DNA from: Hyphomicrobiales bacterium
Lineage (GTDB): Bacteria > Pseudomonadota > Alphaproteobacteria > Rhizobiales > Rhizobiaceae
DNA: 64,000 bases
Assembly: GCA_900468535.1 (NCBI GenBank)
Contig: UBTY01000041.1
Span: 124,001-188,000, forward strand
Reading direction: 5' to 3'
The number at the start of each line of letters is the position of its first letter. Position 1 is the first letter of the stretch. The notes beneath the pieces are model-generated. The model did no database searches and was not told the origin of the DNA. It saw only the letters and a list, made by a program, of their open reading frames with translations. A program made the translations under genes and the position numbers. Below, one piece after another: positions 1 through 8,444 of this stretch.

Positions 1-239
1 GCTATAGCCATTCCTATTCGGAAAGCCTTCCGGATTTCGTGAAGCTGGCCGAGGCGTACGGCGCAGTCGGCATTCGGGCGGAAAAACCAGAGGAACTGGA
101 CGGCAAGATCATTGGGATGCTGAATACTCCCGGTCCCGTGATCTTCGATTGCCGGGTCGAGAAGACCGAAAACTGCTTACCGGACGAAGTCGTGGACATG
201 GGCTCGGTGATATCCGCCGAGGGTCGTGCGCTGGTGTGA
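1..239 (+). CDS. acetolactate synthase large subunit-like protein, C-terminal fragment (5' end outside window)
   Basis: Only the last 78 codons are present, read in frame from base 3 to the TGA at 237-239. The segment with FVKLAEAYGAVGIR and later PVIFDCRVEKTENCLP matches the end of the thiamine-diphosphate domain of acetolactate synthase catalytic subunits, which condense pyruvate in branched-chain amino-acid synthesis. In canonical enzymes the text after ENC continues as FPMIPSGKAHNEM; here it becomes LPDEVVDMGSVISAEGRALV, so this copy has an unusual tail and may be a paralogue rather than the housekeeping ilvB. The next gene, mug, starts four bases after the stop. The family is fairly sure; the exact substrate is not. 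Confidence 0.75.
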   Translation, partial: YSHSYSESLPDFVKLAEAYGAVGIRAEKPEELDGKIIGMLNTPGPVIFDCRVEKTENCLPDEVVDMGSVISAEGRALV

Positions 240-243
240 TCTT

Positions 244-783
244 ATGACGGTTGATCTCGATATCGGTGCGACCTTGCCTCGGGACGGGGGGCGCTCCGAC
301 GTTCTGGCGATCGGTCTGCAGGTTGTCTTCTGCGGACTCAATCCGGCGACCACCGCCGAGCGGGACGGCCATAACTTTTCATCACCGACCAACCGATTTT
401 GGCGAGTAATGCACCTGGCCGAGTTCACGCCTCGGCTGCTGAGGGCTGAGGAGGAGCAGGAACTGCTTCTCTATGGCTGCGGAATAACCGCAGCCGTAGA
501 GAGAGCAACGAGGAGTGCAGCCGAATTGACTGCGGACGACTACGTGAAAGCGGCGCCCGAACTGGAGGCGAAGATAAGGAATTTCTCGCCGAACAATCTC
601 GCTTTCCTGGGAAAGGCGGCATTTACGGCAATCAGCGGCCGCAGTGATTGCGTTTGGGGGTCGCAGAGCGAAGACTTCGCGGGAGCGAGGATATGGGTAC
701 TTCCGAATCCAAGCGGGCTCAACAGGGCGTTTGATTTGGATCGCTTGACCCGTCACTACCGCGACCTAAGATCGAAACTTTAG
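244..783 (+). CDS. mug: G/U mismatch-specific DNA glycosylase
   Basis: A 179-residue protein of the Mug/TDG branch of the uracil-DNA glycosylase superfamily, which removes uracil, and thymine or ethenocytosine, mispaired with guanine. The first active-site motif is in VVFCGLNPATTA (about residues 22-33) and the second in WVLPNPSGLNRA near the C-terminus. NRFWRVMHLAEFTPRLL and LGKAAF also match the E. coli enzyme, and the length is close to that of E. coli Mug. The ATG at 244 was chosen because a GTG at 226 would overlap the preceding gene and add residues not typical of the family. Spacing to the upstream stop is four bases, so cotranscription is likely. Confidence 0.9.
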   Translation: MTVDLDIGATLPRDGGRSDVLAIGLQVVFCGLNPATTAERDGHNFSSPTNRFWRVMHLAEFTPRLLRAEEEQELLLYGCGITAAVERATRSAAELTADDYVKAAPELEAKIRNFSPNNLAFLGKAAFTAISGRSDCVWGSQSEDFAGARIWVLPNPSGLNRAFDLDRLTRHYRDLRSKL

Positions 784-832
784 CCGCTGAGACGGCCTTG
801 AGCCTGCCAGCGGCCATAGGCAGGGGCAAACC

Positions 833-1837
833 ATGCGCATTGCGATACTCACGATCCCCGGCGTTCAAATGCTCGACGTGGCTGGGCCGATGGATGTGTT
901 CTCGGAGGCTACGAGGCTTCTGAAGGAGCGCTCCGGATATCGCGTCGACATCGTCGCGCTGACAATGGATCCCGTGACCGCCCTTAACGGCACCCGATTT
1001 CTACCAGATATGTCGATCGAGGGTAGCCTGGAAGGCTTCGACACGCTGCTGATTGCCGGCAGCCCCGGTGTTCGCCAGTACGAGGACCATCGACAGCTGT
1101 TGCAGTGGATAACCCGCGAGTCACGCCATGTGCGTCGTCTCGCCTCGATATGTACCGGCGCTTTTCTCCTCGGAAAGGCGGGCCTGTTGGACGGGCGCCG
1201 CGCCACTACACATTGGAACTCGACGGCGCGGCTTGCCAGTATGTTTCCCACCGTCAGGCTCGAGCCCAACACGATTTTCGTGAAGGACGGACCGATCTAT
1301 ACAAGCGCCGGCGTTACGGCCAGCATGGATCTCGCGCTCGCGCTTGTCGAAGAAGATTTCGGTCGCAGCATCGCCCTGCGGGTTGCGAAGGAACTGATCC
1401 TCTTCCTGCAGCGCCCAGGCGGACAGTCCCAGTTCAGCGTCCAGCTAGAAGCACAGGCGGCTGAAATTGGTCCGATCCGCGACATCACTCAATGGATTGT
1501 CGACAACATAGCGGGCGACCTCGCCGTCGAGACACTGGCGGGGCGTATTGGGATGAGCGCCCGCAACTTCGCAAGGACGTTCAAACGAGAAACCCAGATG
1601 ACTCCCGGCGACTATGTCGAGGCCGCCCGTGTGGAGGCGGCCCGACGAATCCTTGAAGAAAGCGACACGCCGCTGAAGAGAGTAGCAAGCCTATGCGGTT
1701 TCGCGGATCAGACTGGTTTGCGGCGCGCGTTCATGCGGCGGATAAATGTGACCCCAGTCGAATACCGGCAGAGGTTCCGCCCGTCCGCGACGGACGCGGC
1801 AAACGCTCCTCGGGCTCGAACGCTCGCCAGGGCGTGA
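833..1837 (+). CDS. GlxA family transcriptional regulator (DJ-1/PfpI domain plus AraC-type HTH)
   Basis: A protein of 334 residues. Residues 1 to about 175 form a class I glutamine-amidotransferase-like (DJ-1/PfpI) domain with MLDVAGPMDVFSEA near the start and the nucleophile-elbow-like SICTGAFLLGKAGLLDGRRA followed by TTHW. Residues about 220-320 form an AraC-type double helix-turn-helix (ETLAGRIGMSARNFARTFKRE and VASLCGFADQTGLRRAF). Such proteins act as cytoplasmic transcription factors; the effector cannot be read from the sequence. The gene lies 49 bases after mug and 40 bases before acuI on the same strand, so it may control acuI. The ATG at 833 follows AGGGG. Confidence 0.9.
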   Translation: MRIAILTIPGVQMLDVAGPMDVFSEATRLLKERSGYRVDIVALTMDPVTALNGTRFLPDMSIEGSLEGFDTLLIAGSPGVRQYEDHRQLLQWITRESRHVRRLASICTGAFLLGKAGLLDGRRATTHWNSTARLASMFPTVRLEPNTIFVKDGPIYTSAGVTASMDLALALVEEDFGRSIALRVAKELILFLQRPGGQSQFSVQLEAQAAEIGPIRDITQWIVDNIAGDLAVETLAGRIGMSARNFARTFKRETQMTPGDYVEAARVEAARRILEESDTPLKRVASLCGFADQTGLRRAFMRRINVTPVEYRQRFRPSATDAANAPRARTLARA

Positions 1838-1877
1838 CGTTCGTTCGGTCTGCATACATGACACAGTGGAGGCAGCC

Positions 1878-2876
1878 ATGGAAAAGAGCTTCACGGCGAT
1901 GGTTATCGACAATGTAGGCGGCCAGACAAGAGGCGGATTTCGCAAGATTACCATGGGGGAACTACCCGATTATGACGTTTTGGTCGAAGTCGCCTACTCG
2001 ACGCTCAACTACAAGGACGGCTTGGCGATCACTGGCAAAGGGCGCATCGCCAGACGGACCCCGATGATCGCTGGGGTGGATCTGGCGGGGACGGTTGTCG
2101 AGAGCCGTTCGCCGAAATGGCGAGAGGGCGACAAGGTTGTCCTGAATGGTTGGGGACTGTCCGAGACAGAATGGGGCGCGTATGTCCGCTATCAGCGCGT
2201 GAAGCCCGAGTGGCTGATCCCGCTGCCCAATGGGTTTTCCATGCTGGAGGCCATGGCGGTCGGAACCGCCGGCTATACATCAGCGCTATGCGTCGACGCC
2301 CTGGAACGGTGGGGCATCGCAAAGCCGGGCAAAGGTGAGGTGATTGTCACGGGAGCGGCTGGCGGCGTGGGTTCAGTGGCGGTCGCTCTGCTATCTGCGC
2401 AAGGCTATATCGTCACTGCCTCGACTGGCCGCCCTGAGACACGAGACTACCTTGCCTCTCTTGGCGCCACTGGGTTTATTGATCGGGCGGATCTCCTCGA
2501 AAAAGGGCCGCCTCTTCAAAAGGAACGTTGGACGGGCGCCATCGATAGCGTGGGCTCGACGACCCTCGTCAACCTGCTCGCACAGACGGTGCGTGGCGGC
2601 GCTGTCGTCGCCTGCGGCCTTGCCGGAGGCGCTGATCTCAACGGGACAGTGTTCCCGCATATCCTGCGCAGCGTCGCGCTGATTGGAGTAGATTCCGTTG
2701 TCGCACCGATCGAGCAACGGCTTGCCGCCTGGAAACGGCTGGAACGCGACCTCGATAAATCGAAACTGCGAATGATGACGACCGTGGAACCCATGTCGAG
2801 ATTGCCGCAGCTTGCTGAGGACATCGTCGCGGGCAGGATACGCGGTCGAGTGGTTATAGACGTTGCGTCAATCTGA
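1878..2876 (+). CDS. acuI: acrylyl-CoA reductase-type MDR oxidoreductase (AcuI/YhdH family)
   Basis: A 332-residue medium-chain dehydrogenase/reductase lacking the catalytic zinc ligands of alcohol dehydrogenases. Family markers are STLNYKDGLAITG, AGVDLAGTVVES, VVLNGWGLSE and the Rossmann motif VTGAAGGVGSVAVALLSAQGY (NADPH binding). AcuI enzymes reduce acryloyl-CoA to propionyl-CoA and so detoxify acrylate made from DMSP or 3-hydroxypropionate. The ATG at 1878 is preceded by GTGGAGG; an in-frame GTG at 1866 lies inside that Shine-Dalgarno region. The stop lies 10 bases from the convergent ArsR gene. Family is sure; the physiological substrate is inferred. Confidence 0.88.
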   Translation: MEKSFTAMVIDNVGGQTRGGFRKITMGELPDYDVLVEVAYSTLNYKDGLAITGKGRIARRTPMIAGVDLAGTVVESRSPKWREGDKVVLNGWGLSETEWGAYVRYQRVKPEWLIPLPNGFSMLEAMAVGTAGYTSALCVDALERWGIAKPGKGEVIVTGAAGGVGSVAVALLSAQGYIVTASTGRPETRDYLASLGATGFIDRADLLEKGPPLQKERWTGAIDSVGSTTLVNLLAQTVRGGAVVACGLAGGADLNGTVFPHILRSVALIGVDSVVAPIEQRLAAWKRLERDLDKSKLRMMTTVEPMSRLPQLAEDIVAGRIRGRVVIDVASI

Positions 2877-2886
2877 AGGGTTTTGC

Positions 2887-3180
2887 CTAGAGGTCGAATG
2901 TCAGTTGTTTCAAGAATGCAGCGATGGCCTCCTCGTTGCGCTTGTAGAAGATCCACTGGCCAACCCGCCTGCTGGTAAGGAGACCGGCAGCGGTAAGTGC
3001 CGCAAGATGAGCCGAGACAGTTGATTGGGCCAAGCCGCTTCGCTGAAACTGGTTTGCCGAGACGCCCATAGCGACGGGATATTCCTGGCGTCCGAAGTGT
3101 GTCTCCGGATCTTTCAACCAGCCGAGGATTTCCATTCGAGCCGGGTGCGCTAACGCCTTTATCACTTTCATCGTTTCCAT
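2887..3180 (-). CDS. ArsR family winged-helix transcriptional regulator
   Basis: A 97-residue single-domain winged helix protein. IKALAHPARMEILGWL is the ArsR N-terminal helix signature, SGLAQSTVSAHLAALTAAGLL the recognition helix and VGQWIFYKRNE the wing. The protein has no cysteine, so the CxC metal site of ArsR/SmtB is absent and it probably senses something other than a thiophilic metal, or works through protein contacts. The ATG at 3180 is preceded by GAGGAAAATAA. It converges on acuI, with its own promoter somewhere in 3181-3464. Confidence 0.88.
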   Translation of the reverse strand: METMKVIKALAHPARMEILGWLKDPETHFGRQEYPVAMGVSANQFQRSGLAQSTVSAHLAALTAAGLLTSRRVGQWIFYKRNEEAIAAFLKQLTFDL

Positions 3181-3268
3181 TTATTTTCCTCGGCCGGCGC
3201 CGCGCTGTGATCCATTGATGCTCCGCCGGGAGGCTTAGAGGAACGCGACTGCCTCAACCGACGGAGCC

Positions 3269-3291
3269 TCGACAGGCTCCCAACCTGTCGA
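3269..3291. repeat. short inverted repeat between sucA and the arsR-type gene
   Basis: TCGACAGG at 3269-3276 and CCTGTCGA at 3284-3291 form a perfect 8-base stem with a 7-base loop. It lies downstream of sucA and upstream of the ArsR gene, both on the minus strand, so it could end the sucA transcript or be an operator. There is no U-tract after it on the minus strand, which weakens the terminator reading. Confidence 0.3.
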
Positions 3292-3464
3292 TCGGACAAA
3301 ATCGGCATAAGCCGCGGCCGGTCGAAGTGACCGCTATGGCCGCGAGTTCCACTGGATCGGGCTTGGGCGCAGAGCCTGCGAGTTGAACGGCATCCTGAAC
3401 GACGCCCTCGAACGATGCTTCGCTTCCCCGAAACGCCGGTCTTCGTCGTGCGATCGCTTCAAGG

Positions 3465-6413
3465 CTATGCTGCAAACGCGGCGTTCATGAACATTGCTAC
3501 CTCCGCGACATGTCGAGACATCTGGCCCGTTGCGGTCGAGGCGGACGCAGGCCGACCAACGTAGCTCGCACGTCCCACTGTGCCGCGAGCTTGCGTCACG
3601 GCCCATTCCAGGTAGGGTTCGACGAACGACCAGGCGCCCATATTCTTCGGTTCTTCCTGGCACCACGAAATGCTTGCCGTTGGGAACCGACCGAGTTCCG
3701 TTGCAAGTGCCTTGACCGGGAACGGATAAAGCTGCTCGACACGGAGTAAGTATACGTCCTCGATACCGCGCCTCTCTCGCTCCTCGACAAGATCGTAGTA
3801 GACTTTCCCGGAACATAGGAGCACACGCCGAATGCTGCGGTCGTCAACGAGCTTCGCCATGCCGCTGCCGTCTTTTTCGCCATCGTCGCGGAGAATGCGC
3901 CGAAACCGTGTAGCGCCAGCAAGCTCGACAAGATCCGATCTGCATCGCTTGTGCCGCAGCAGACTTTTGGGTGTCATCAGTATCAGCGGCTTGCGGAAAT
4001 TGCGGGCCAACTGCCGCCTGAGAATGTGAAAATAGTTCGCCGGGGTCGAGCAGTTCGCAACTTGCCAATTGCCTTCAGCCGAACTCTGCAGATATCGCTC
4101 CAGCCGCGCCGAGGAATGTTCAGGTCCCTGCCCGTCGTATCCGTGGGGAAGCAAGCAGACTAGCCCCGACATCCGTAACCACTTCCGCTGTGCGGAGGAC
4201 AGGAACTGGTCGAACAGAATCTGGGCGCCATTGGCAAAGTCACCGAACTGCGCCTCCCAGAGGACCAACGCGTTCGGCTCGGCGAGCGAGTACCCGTATT
4301 CGAAGCCAAGTACGCCCTGTTCCGACAGCATCGAGTTGAATGTCTCGCACGGTGCCTGATCCGGGCTGATGGAACCAAAAGGCGAGTGCCGCGTCCCGGT
4401 TTCTTGATCGATGATCACCGAATGGCGTTGCGAAAACGTCCCGCGTTCGCTGTCCTGGCCGGAAAGGCGCACCGGGTGGCCGTCGGCAGCAAGGGATCCG
4501 AAAGCGAGTGCCTCCGACGTCGCCCAGTCGATGCCGGTACCGGCATCGATCGCACTCCGCCGTGCGTCGAGAAAACGAATGATCGTCGAATGCGCGCGGA
4601 ACCCATCTGGAGGGCTCGTTATGCTACGGCCGATGGCTCGCAGCTTCTCGAGATCAACGCCCGTAGCACCGCCATTTTCATCCTCAGAATCGGCATTTCC
4701 GGCACCAAGACCTGCCCACTTTCCATCGAGCCAATCGCCCTTGTTCGGCTTGTATGACTTCGACGCCTCGAACTCTGTATCGAGATGCGCAGCCCACCTT
4801 TTGACGGCGTCCTCTGCTTCTCGTTCATCCACGACGCCGTTCGAGACCAGCTGATCGGTATAAATCTCCAGTGTCGACTTATGTCTGCGGATTTCCTTGT
4901 ACATCTCGGGCTGCGTGAAGGACGGCTCGTCACCCTCGTTGTGGCCAAAAAGGCGGAAGCAGATCAGGTCAATCACGACCGGCTTATGAAATGTCTGACG
5001 GTACTCGATCGCAAGTCTGGCAACACGTGCAACCGCCTCCGGATCGTCGCCATTTACATGAAAGATCGGCGCCTCGACCATTTTCGCGACATCGGACGGA
5101 TAAGGCGAAGATCTTGAATAGCTCGGATCGGTGGTAAAGCCGACTTGGTTGTTGATTATCAGATGGACCGAGCCACCTGTCCGGTATCCCTTGAGACCGG
5201 AGAGACCAAGACTTTCTGCCACTACCCCCTGTCCGGCGAACGCAGCGTCGCCGTGGATCAGAAGTGGCAGGACGGTAGAGCGGTTGACCGTGTCACCTAG
5301 CTGTTCCTGCTTGGCTCTTACTTTTCCCAGGACGACGGGATCAATGATCTCGAGGTGCGATGGATTCGCAATCAGGGACAGGTGCACCTTTCTGCCGCCT
5401 ATCTCCCGGTCCGATGAGGTTCCAAGATGATACTTCACATCGCCTGAACCCTCGACTTCGTCCGGAAACGACGATCCGCCCTTGAATTCGCTGAAGATCG
5501 CCCGGTGGGGTTTCCGGATTACCTGGCCAAGAACATTCAGCCGTCCGCGATGCGCCATACCAAGGACAACCTCGGACACGCCGAGTTCAGCCCCTCGCTC
5601 AAGGATTTCCTCGATGGCGACGATCGTCGTCTCGCCGCCGTCTATGCCGAAACGCGTCGTGCCGACAAACTTCTTGCTGAGGTAACGCTCAAAACCCGTC
5701 ACCTCGACCAGTCGCTGCAGGATCCGCCGCTGATGATCGGGTGTTGGGTTGAAAACGCCAGTTGCTTCGACGCGCTCTTGAATCCAAATTCTCTGGGCAC
5801 GGTCAGAAATATGCATGTATTCGTATCCGACAGTCCCGCAATAGCTACGGCGCAGTCGATCGATGATCTCACGCATGGTGGCAAACTCGATCCCGAACGC
5901 GCCATCCACGAAGATCGTCCGATCCAGATCGGCCTCATCGAAGCCGTATGAGGAAGGCATCAGTTCTTCGCGCTCCTCCGAGACCGCGAGACCCAACGGA
6001 TCCAGATTTGCCTGCCTGTGTCCGCGGATCCGATAGGCGCGAATGAGCGCCAGTGCCCGCGCCGTATCTCGATCACCTGCAAATTGATCGCGACCGTCGA
6101 CGGGCCGTATCACCTCGGCTGTTTTCCGGTCGGGCTCTCTGGCCCAATTGCCATCGAGCGCAGAGATGAGATCTCCATTGAGAGGAATTGGCCAGTTGGC
6201 GGTCTTCCATGAAACGCCATTCGCGGTCCTTCTTATATCGACTGCTTCGTCTCCCAACGAGCCAAAGAAATCCCGCCATTCCGGCGCGACCGCGTTCGGG
6301 TCTTCCAAATAGCGTGATTGCAGATTTTCAACATAAGCCGCGTTTCCGATGTCGAGGAACGACATCTGCGCAAACGTACCGGCAGGCAATTGCGGATCGC
6401 GCGCGCTGTTCAT
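3465..6413 (-). CDS. sucA: 2-oxoglutarate dehydrogenase E1 component
   Basis: A 982-residue thiamine-diphosphate E1o subunit, which decarboxylates 2-oxoglutarate and passes the succinyl group to lipoylated E2 in the TCA cycle. It carries the SucA N-terminal segment (MSFLDIGNAAYVENLQSRYL), the HRGRLNVL motif, GDAAFAGQGVVAESL, HLIINNQVGFTTDP and FRLFGHNEGDEPSFTQP. The C-terminal EPKNMGAWSFVEPYL is also typical, and the length is near that of rhizobial SucA. The ATG at 6413 has AGGAAGGG upstream; a longer reading to 6506 adds 31 unlikely residues. No sucB, lpd, sucCD or mdh lies next to it, unlike the usual mdh-sucCDAB-lpd cluster, so it is probably a second copy or a relocated gene. Confidence 0.93.
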   Translation of the reverse strand: MNSARDPQLPAGTFAQMSFLDIGNAAYVENLQSRYLEDPNAVAPEWRDFFGSLGDEAVDIRRTANGVSWKTANWPIPLNGDLISALDGNWAREPDRKTAEVIRPVDGRDQFAGDRDTARALALIRAYRIRGHRQANLDPLGLAVSEEREELMPSSYGFDEADLDRTIFVDGAFGIEFATMREIIDRLRRSYCGTVGYEYMHISDRAQRIWIQERVEATGVFNPTPDHQRRILQRLVEVTGFERYLSKKFVGTTRFGIDGGETTIVAIEEILERGAELGVSEVVLGMAHRGRLNVLGQVIRKPHRAIFSEFKGGSSFPDEVEGSGDVKYHLGTSSDREIGGRKVHLSLIANPSHLEIIDPVVLGKVRAKQEQLGDTVNRSTVLPLLIHGDAAFAGQGVVAESLGLSGLKGYRTGGSVHLIINNQVGFTTDPSYSRSSPYPSDVAKMVEAPIFHVNGDDPEAVARVARLAIEYRQTFHKPVVIDLICFRLFGHNEGDEPSFTQPEMYKEIRRHKSTLEIYTDQLVSNGVVDEREAEDAVKRWAAHLDTEFEASKSYKPNKGDWLDGKWAGLGAGNADSEDENGGATGVDLEKLRAIGRSITSPPDGFRAHSTIIRFLDARRSAIDAGTGIDWATSEALAFGSLAADGHPVRLSGQDSERGTFSQRHSVIIDQETGTRHSPFGSISPDQAPCETFNSMLSEQGVLGFEYGYSLAEPNALVLWEAQFGDFANGAQILFDQFLSSAQRKWLRMSGLVCLLPHGYDGQGPEHSSARLERYLQSSAEGNWQVANCSTPANYFHILRRQLARNFRKPLILMTPKSLLRHKRCRSDLVELAGATRFRRILRDDGEKDGSGMAKLVDDRSIRRVLLCSGKVYYDLVEERERRGIEDVYLLRVEQLYPFPVKALATELGRFPTASISWCQEEPKNMGAWSFVEPYLEWAVTQARGTVGRASYVGRPASASTATGQMSRHVAEVAMFMNAAFAA

Positions 6414-6913
6414 CTTGGCACCCTTCCTGCTCGTCGGAATTCGCTCATCTGCCCTCGCAAGTACCTCACCCGTCACAGCTGGGACGTGAGATACGCACAG
6501 CAACACCTGTTGCTACCCGAGCCCGATCTTCCGACCGTCGGCCAGCAATATACGCTCGAATGCCGCGTCCGATATTTCTAACAGCATGCAAAAACGGACA
6601 AAATGGACCCATTTGCCGCCGGGATCGCACCGCTGGCCGCTGATGTTCGGGGCTGACGGCATCGTCGCGTGTCTCACAAGGATCACCAAAACCCGGCGCA
6701 ATGGCTATTGCACCTAAGTGTCGCCCGTAGAAAATGCGTCTTGCCAAGCAAGCTGCCTATAAGCCGGGCTGTCTGCAGCAATATCCACTTGGCGAAAAAC
6801 ACCCGCGCCTAGCAAAACGCCCAGCGCAAACAGCCACTTAGCTCAGGGTGTCGCGTGCCACAGCAGGAAGGCCGTCGGCTTCTGTATCGCTGGTGGCCTC
6901 AAGTGCTCTTCGC
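6414..6913. other. 500-base intergenic region between sucA and the GGCT-like gene
   Basis: This stretch holds the 5' side of sucA (ribosome binding site at about 6420-6427) and the 3' side of the gamma-glutamylcyclotransferase-like gene. Short open frames on both strands show no recognisable motif and no good ribosome binding site. I see no tRNA, repeat or other feature in it. Confidence 0.4.
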
Positions 6914-7258
6914 TCAGGCCTTCACGTAGACCCAGGCTTTCGTGCTTGAAGCAAGCACGACCTCGATGCGCTTGTAGTCGGACACCTCGTAGGCGTCTGC
7001 AGCCTCGAGTTCCGCAGCCGTGATCTCAAAGACGGTGCCGGAAATCGCGTCGTCTTGGTCGTCCGACGGAATGACGATCGGGTGAAACCGCTCTCCGCTC
7101 TTTGCAAGCACATCGGGGTCGGTGATCTCCACCATCTCTTTCCGGAAACCCGGCATGGCATCTGGTCGCCCGATAAGAAGCCGCCCGAACGACGACATCT
7201 GGACGTTCTCCAACTGCAACGTGCCATAGGAGAAGAGATGGATCTTCCGATCGGACAT
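6914..7258 (-). CDS. gamma-glutamylcyclotransferase-like (AIG2/YtfP) family protein
   Basis: A small protein (114 residues from the ATG at 7258) beginning with LFSYGTLQLENVQMSSFGRLLIG. This matches the YGTL substrate-binding loop of the GGCT/AIG2 fold; the glutamate expected as catalytic acid is probably in the GTVFEITAAELEAADAYE region. The family turns gamma-glutamyl compounds into 5-oxoproline, though many bacterial members are uncharacterised. AGAGG lies just upstream of 7258; an in-frame ATG at 7315 would add 19 residues and cannot be excluded. It is divergent from the arginase-family gene across about 130 bases. Confidence 0.8.
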   Translation of the reverse strand: MSDRKIHLFSYGTLQLENVQMSSFGRLLIGRPDAMPGFRKEMVEITDPDVLAKSGERFHPIVIPSDDQDDAISGTVFEITAAELEAADAYEVSDYKRIEVVLASSTKAWVYVKA

Positions 7259-7386
7259 GAACGCCTCTATGTGCTCTGCGGCCGGAAACTTCTGAGTTGC
7301 AACCGGCGCATTCATCGATATATCCGACGAAATATATCGATTGCCGCTGCGACGCAACCGGTCGCCAACCTTTGACAGTTTTCAGC

Positions 7387-8211
7387 ATGGAGTATGATTT
7401 GACGTTCGAGATCATTGTTTCGCAGGGGCGTATCGCCGACCGCACACCCGGCGCCATCGCGGGTGCTGCCAAGACAGCGACACTACTGCAGGAACTGACC
7501 GGATTGTCTGCGCGATCCGTTGGGCTGCCTTCTCCCGCCAAACAGGACGACTGGTCGGCCAGCCTGCCCGAGGCGAGCGACACGCTGTCCAAGCTACAGA
7601 CCGAAGTAACCAGCATATTCGGCCGCGGCAACACGCCATTGATGGCCATGAACACCTGTTCTGCAAGCTTGGCAACATTGCCGGTCGTTGCGCGTCTCCA
7701 TCCTGAAGCGACAATCCTCTGGATCGACGCCCACGGCGACTTCAACACCCCCGACACTACGGAAAGCGGCTACCTGGGCGGCATGGTCCTCGCCGCGGTT
7801 TGCGGCCTATGGGAGAGTGGCTTCGGCCAAGGCGTCGATCCCGCCAGGATCGTGATTGCAGGAGCACGAGATATCGATCCTGTGGAGGCCAAGCTTCTCG
7901 AGCAAGCCGGCGTGCGCTCCCTTTCACCGGCGCAAACGGATCCGGACACGGTCTTTTCGGCTATCGGCGATCGCCCCGTATGGATCCATATCGATTGGGA
8001 TTCACTGGAACCGGGCTTCGTCCCGGCGGCCTATACCGTGCCGGACGGCCTACTGCCGAAAACGCTGCGCACCATATTCGAGAGAACCTCTGCGGAGCAG
8101 ATCCTCGGAATCGAATTGGCCGAATTCGAGGCATCAGGGAATGACGAAAAGGATGCATCCGCGTTGTGCTTCCTGATCGACGCGATATCGCCATTGCTCG
8201 GATCGAGGTAG
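7387..8211 (+). CDS. arginase/ureohydrolase family protein
   Basis: A 274-residue member of the arginase fold. WIDAHGDFNTP (residues 112-122) supplies the D-x-H-x-D metal ligands and WIHIDWDSLEPGF (199-211) the second D-x-D pair. The usual first ligand motif GGDHS or GGNCS is replaced by MNTCSAS (88-94), so one manganese ligand is missing or substituted and the metal centre may be altered. Members hydrolyse guanidino or formimino groups of arginine, agmatine or formiminoglutamate; the substrate cannot be told here. The ATG at 7387 gives the normal N-terminus; an earlier in-frame start at 7297 would run into the divergent gene's leader. Confidence 0.8.
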   Translation: MEYDLTFEIIVSQGRIADRTPGAIAGAAKTATLLQELTGLSARSVGLPSPAKQDDWSASLPEASDTLSKLQTEVTSIFGRGNTPLMAMNTCSASLATLPVVARLHPEATILWIDAHGDFNTPDTTESGYLGGMVLAAVCGLWESGFGQGVDPARIVIAGARDIDPVEAKLLEQAGVRSLSPAQTDPDTVFSAIGDRPVWIHIDWDSLEPGFVPAAYTVPDGLLPKTLRTIFERTSAEQILGIELAEFEASGNDEKDASALCFLIDAISPLLGSR

Positions 8212-8444
8212 TTCGGTGCGCTAGGCTGAATTCAAGCTCCGCGAGGTGCCGGGGCGTTCGTGATTGAGCAGACTGGCATAGGATCAAGCTTACAGCTCCA
8301 GGCAGTGCGGCCAATACCGTTCGGGCCAGATCTAACCGCATCGCCCGCAAGGTGTTGGAGCGGATAGCCGAGACGATGGTTGGCGTTGTTCTGCCGGATC
8401 ATGCTATCTGTTGCCATGGTCCCAGATGACCTGATGGCGACCGC

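Noticed and set aside
3254..3475. 73-residue minus-strand open frame between sucA and the ArsR gene
   Set aside because: It overlaps the sucA end, lacks a ribosome binding site and has no recognised content.
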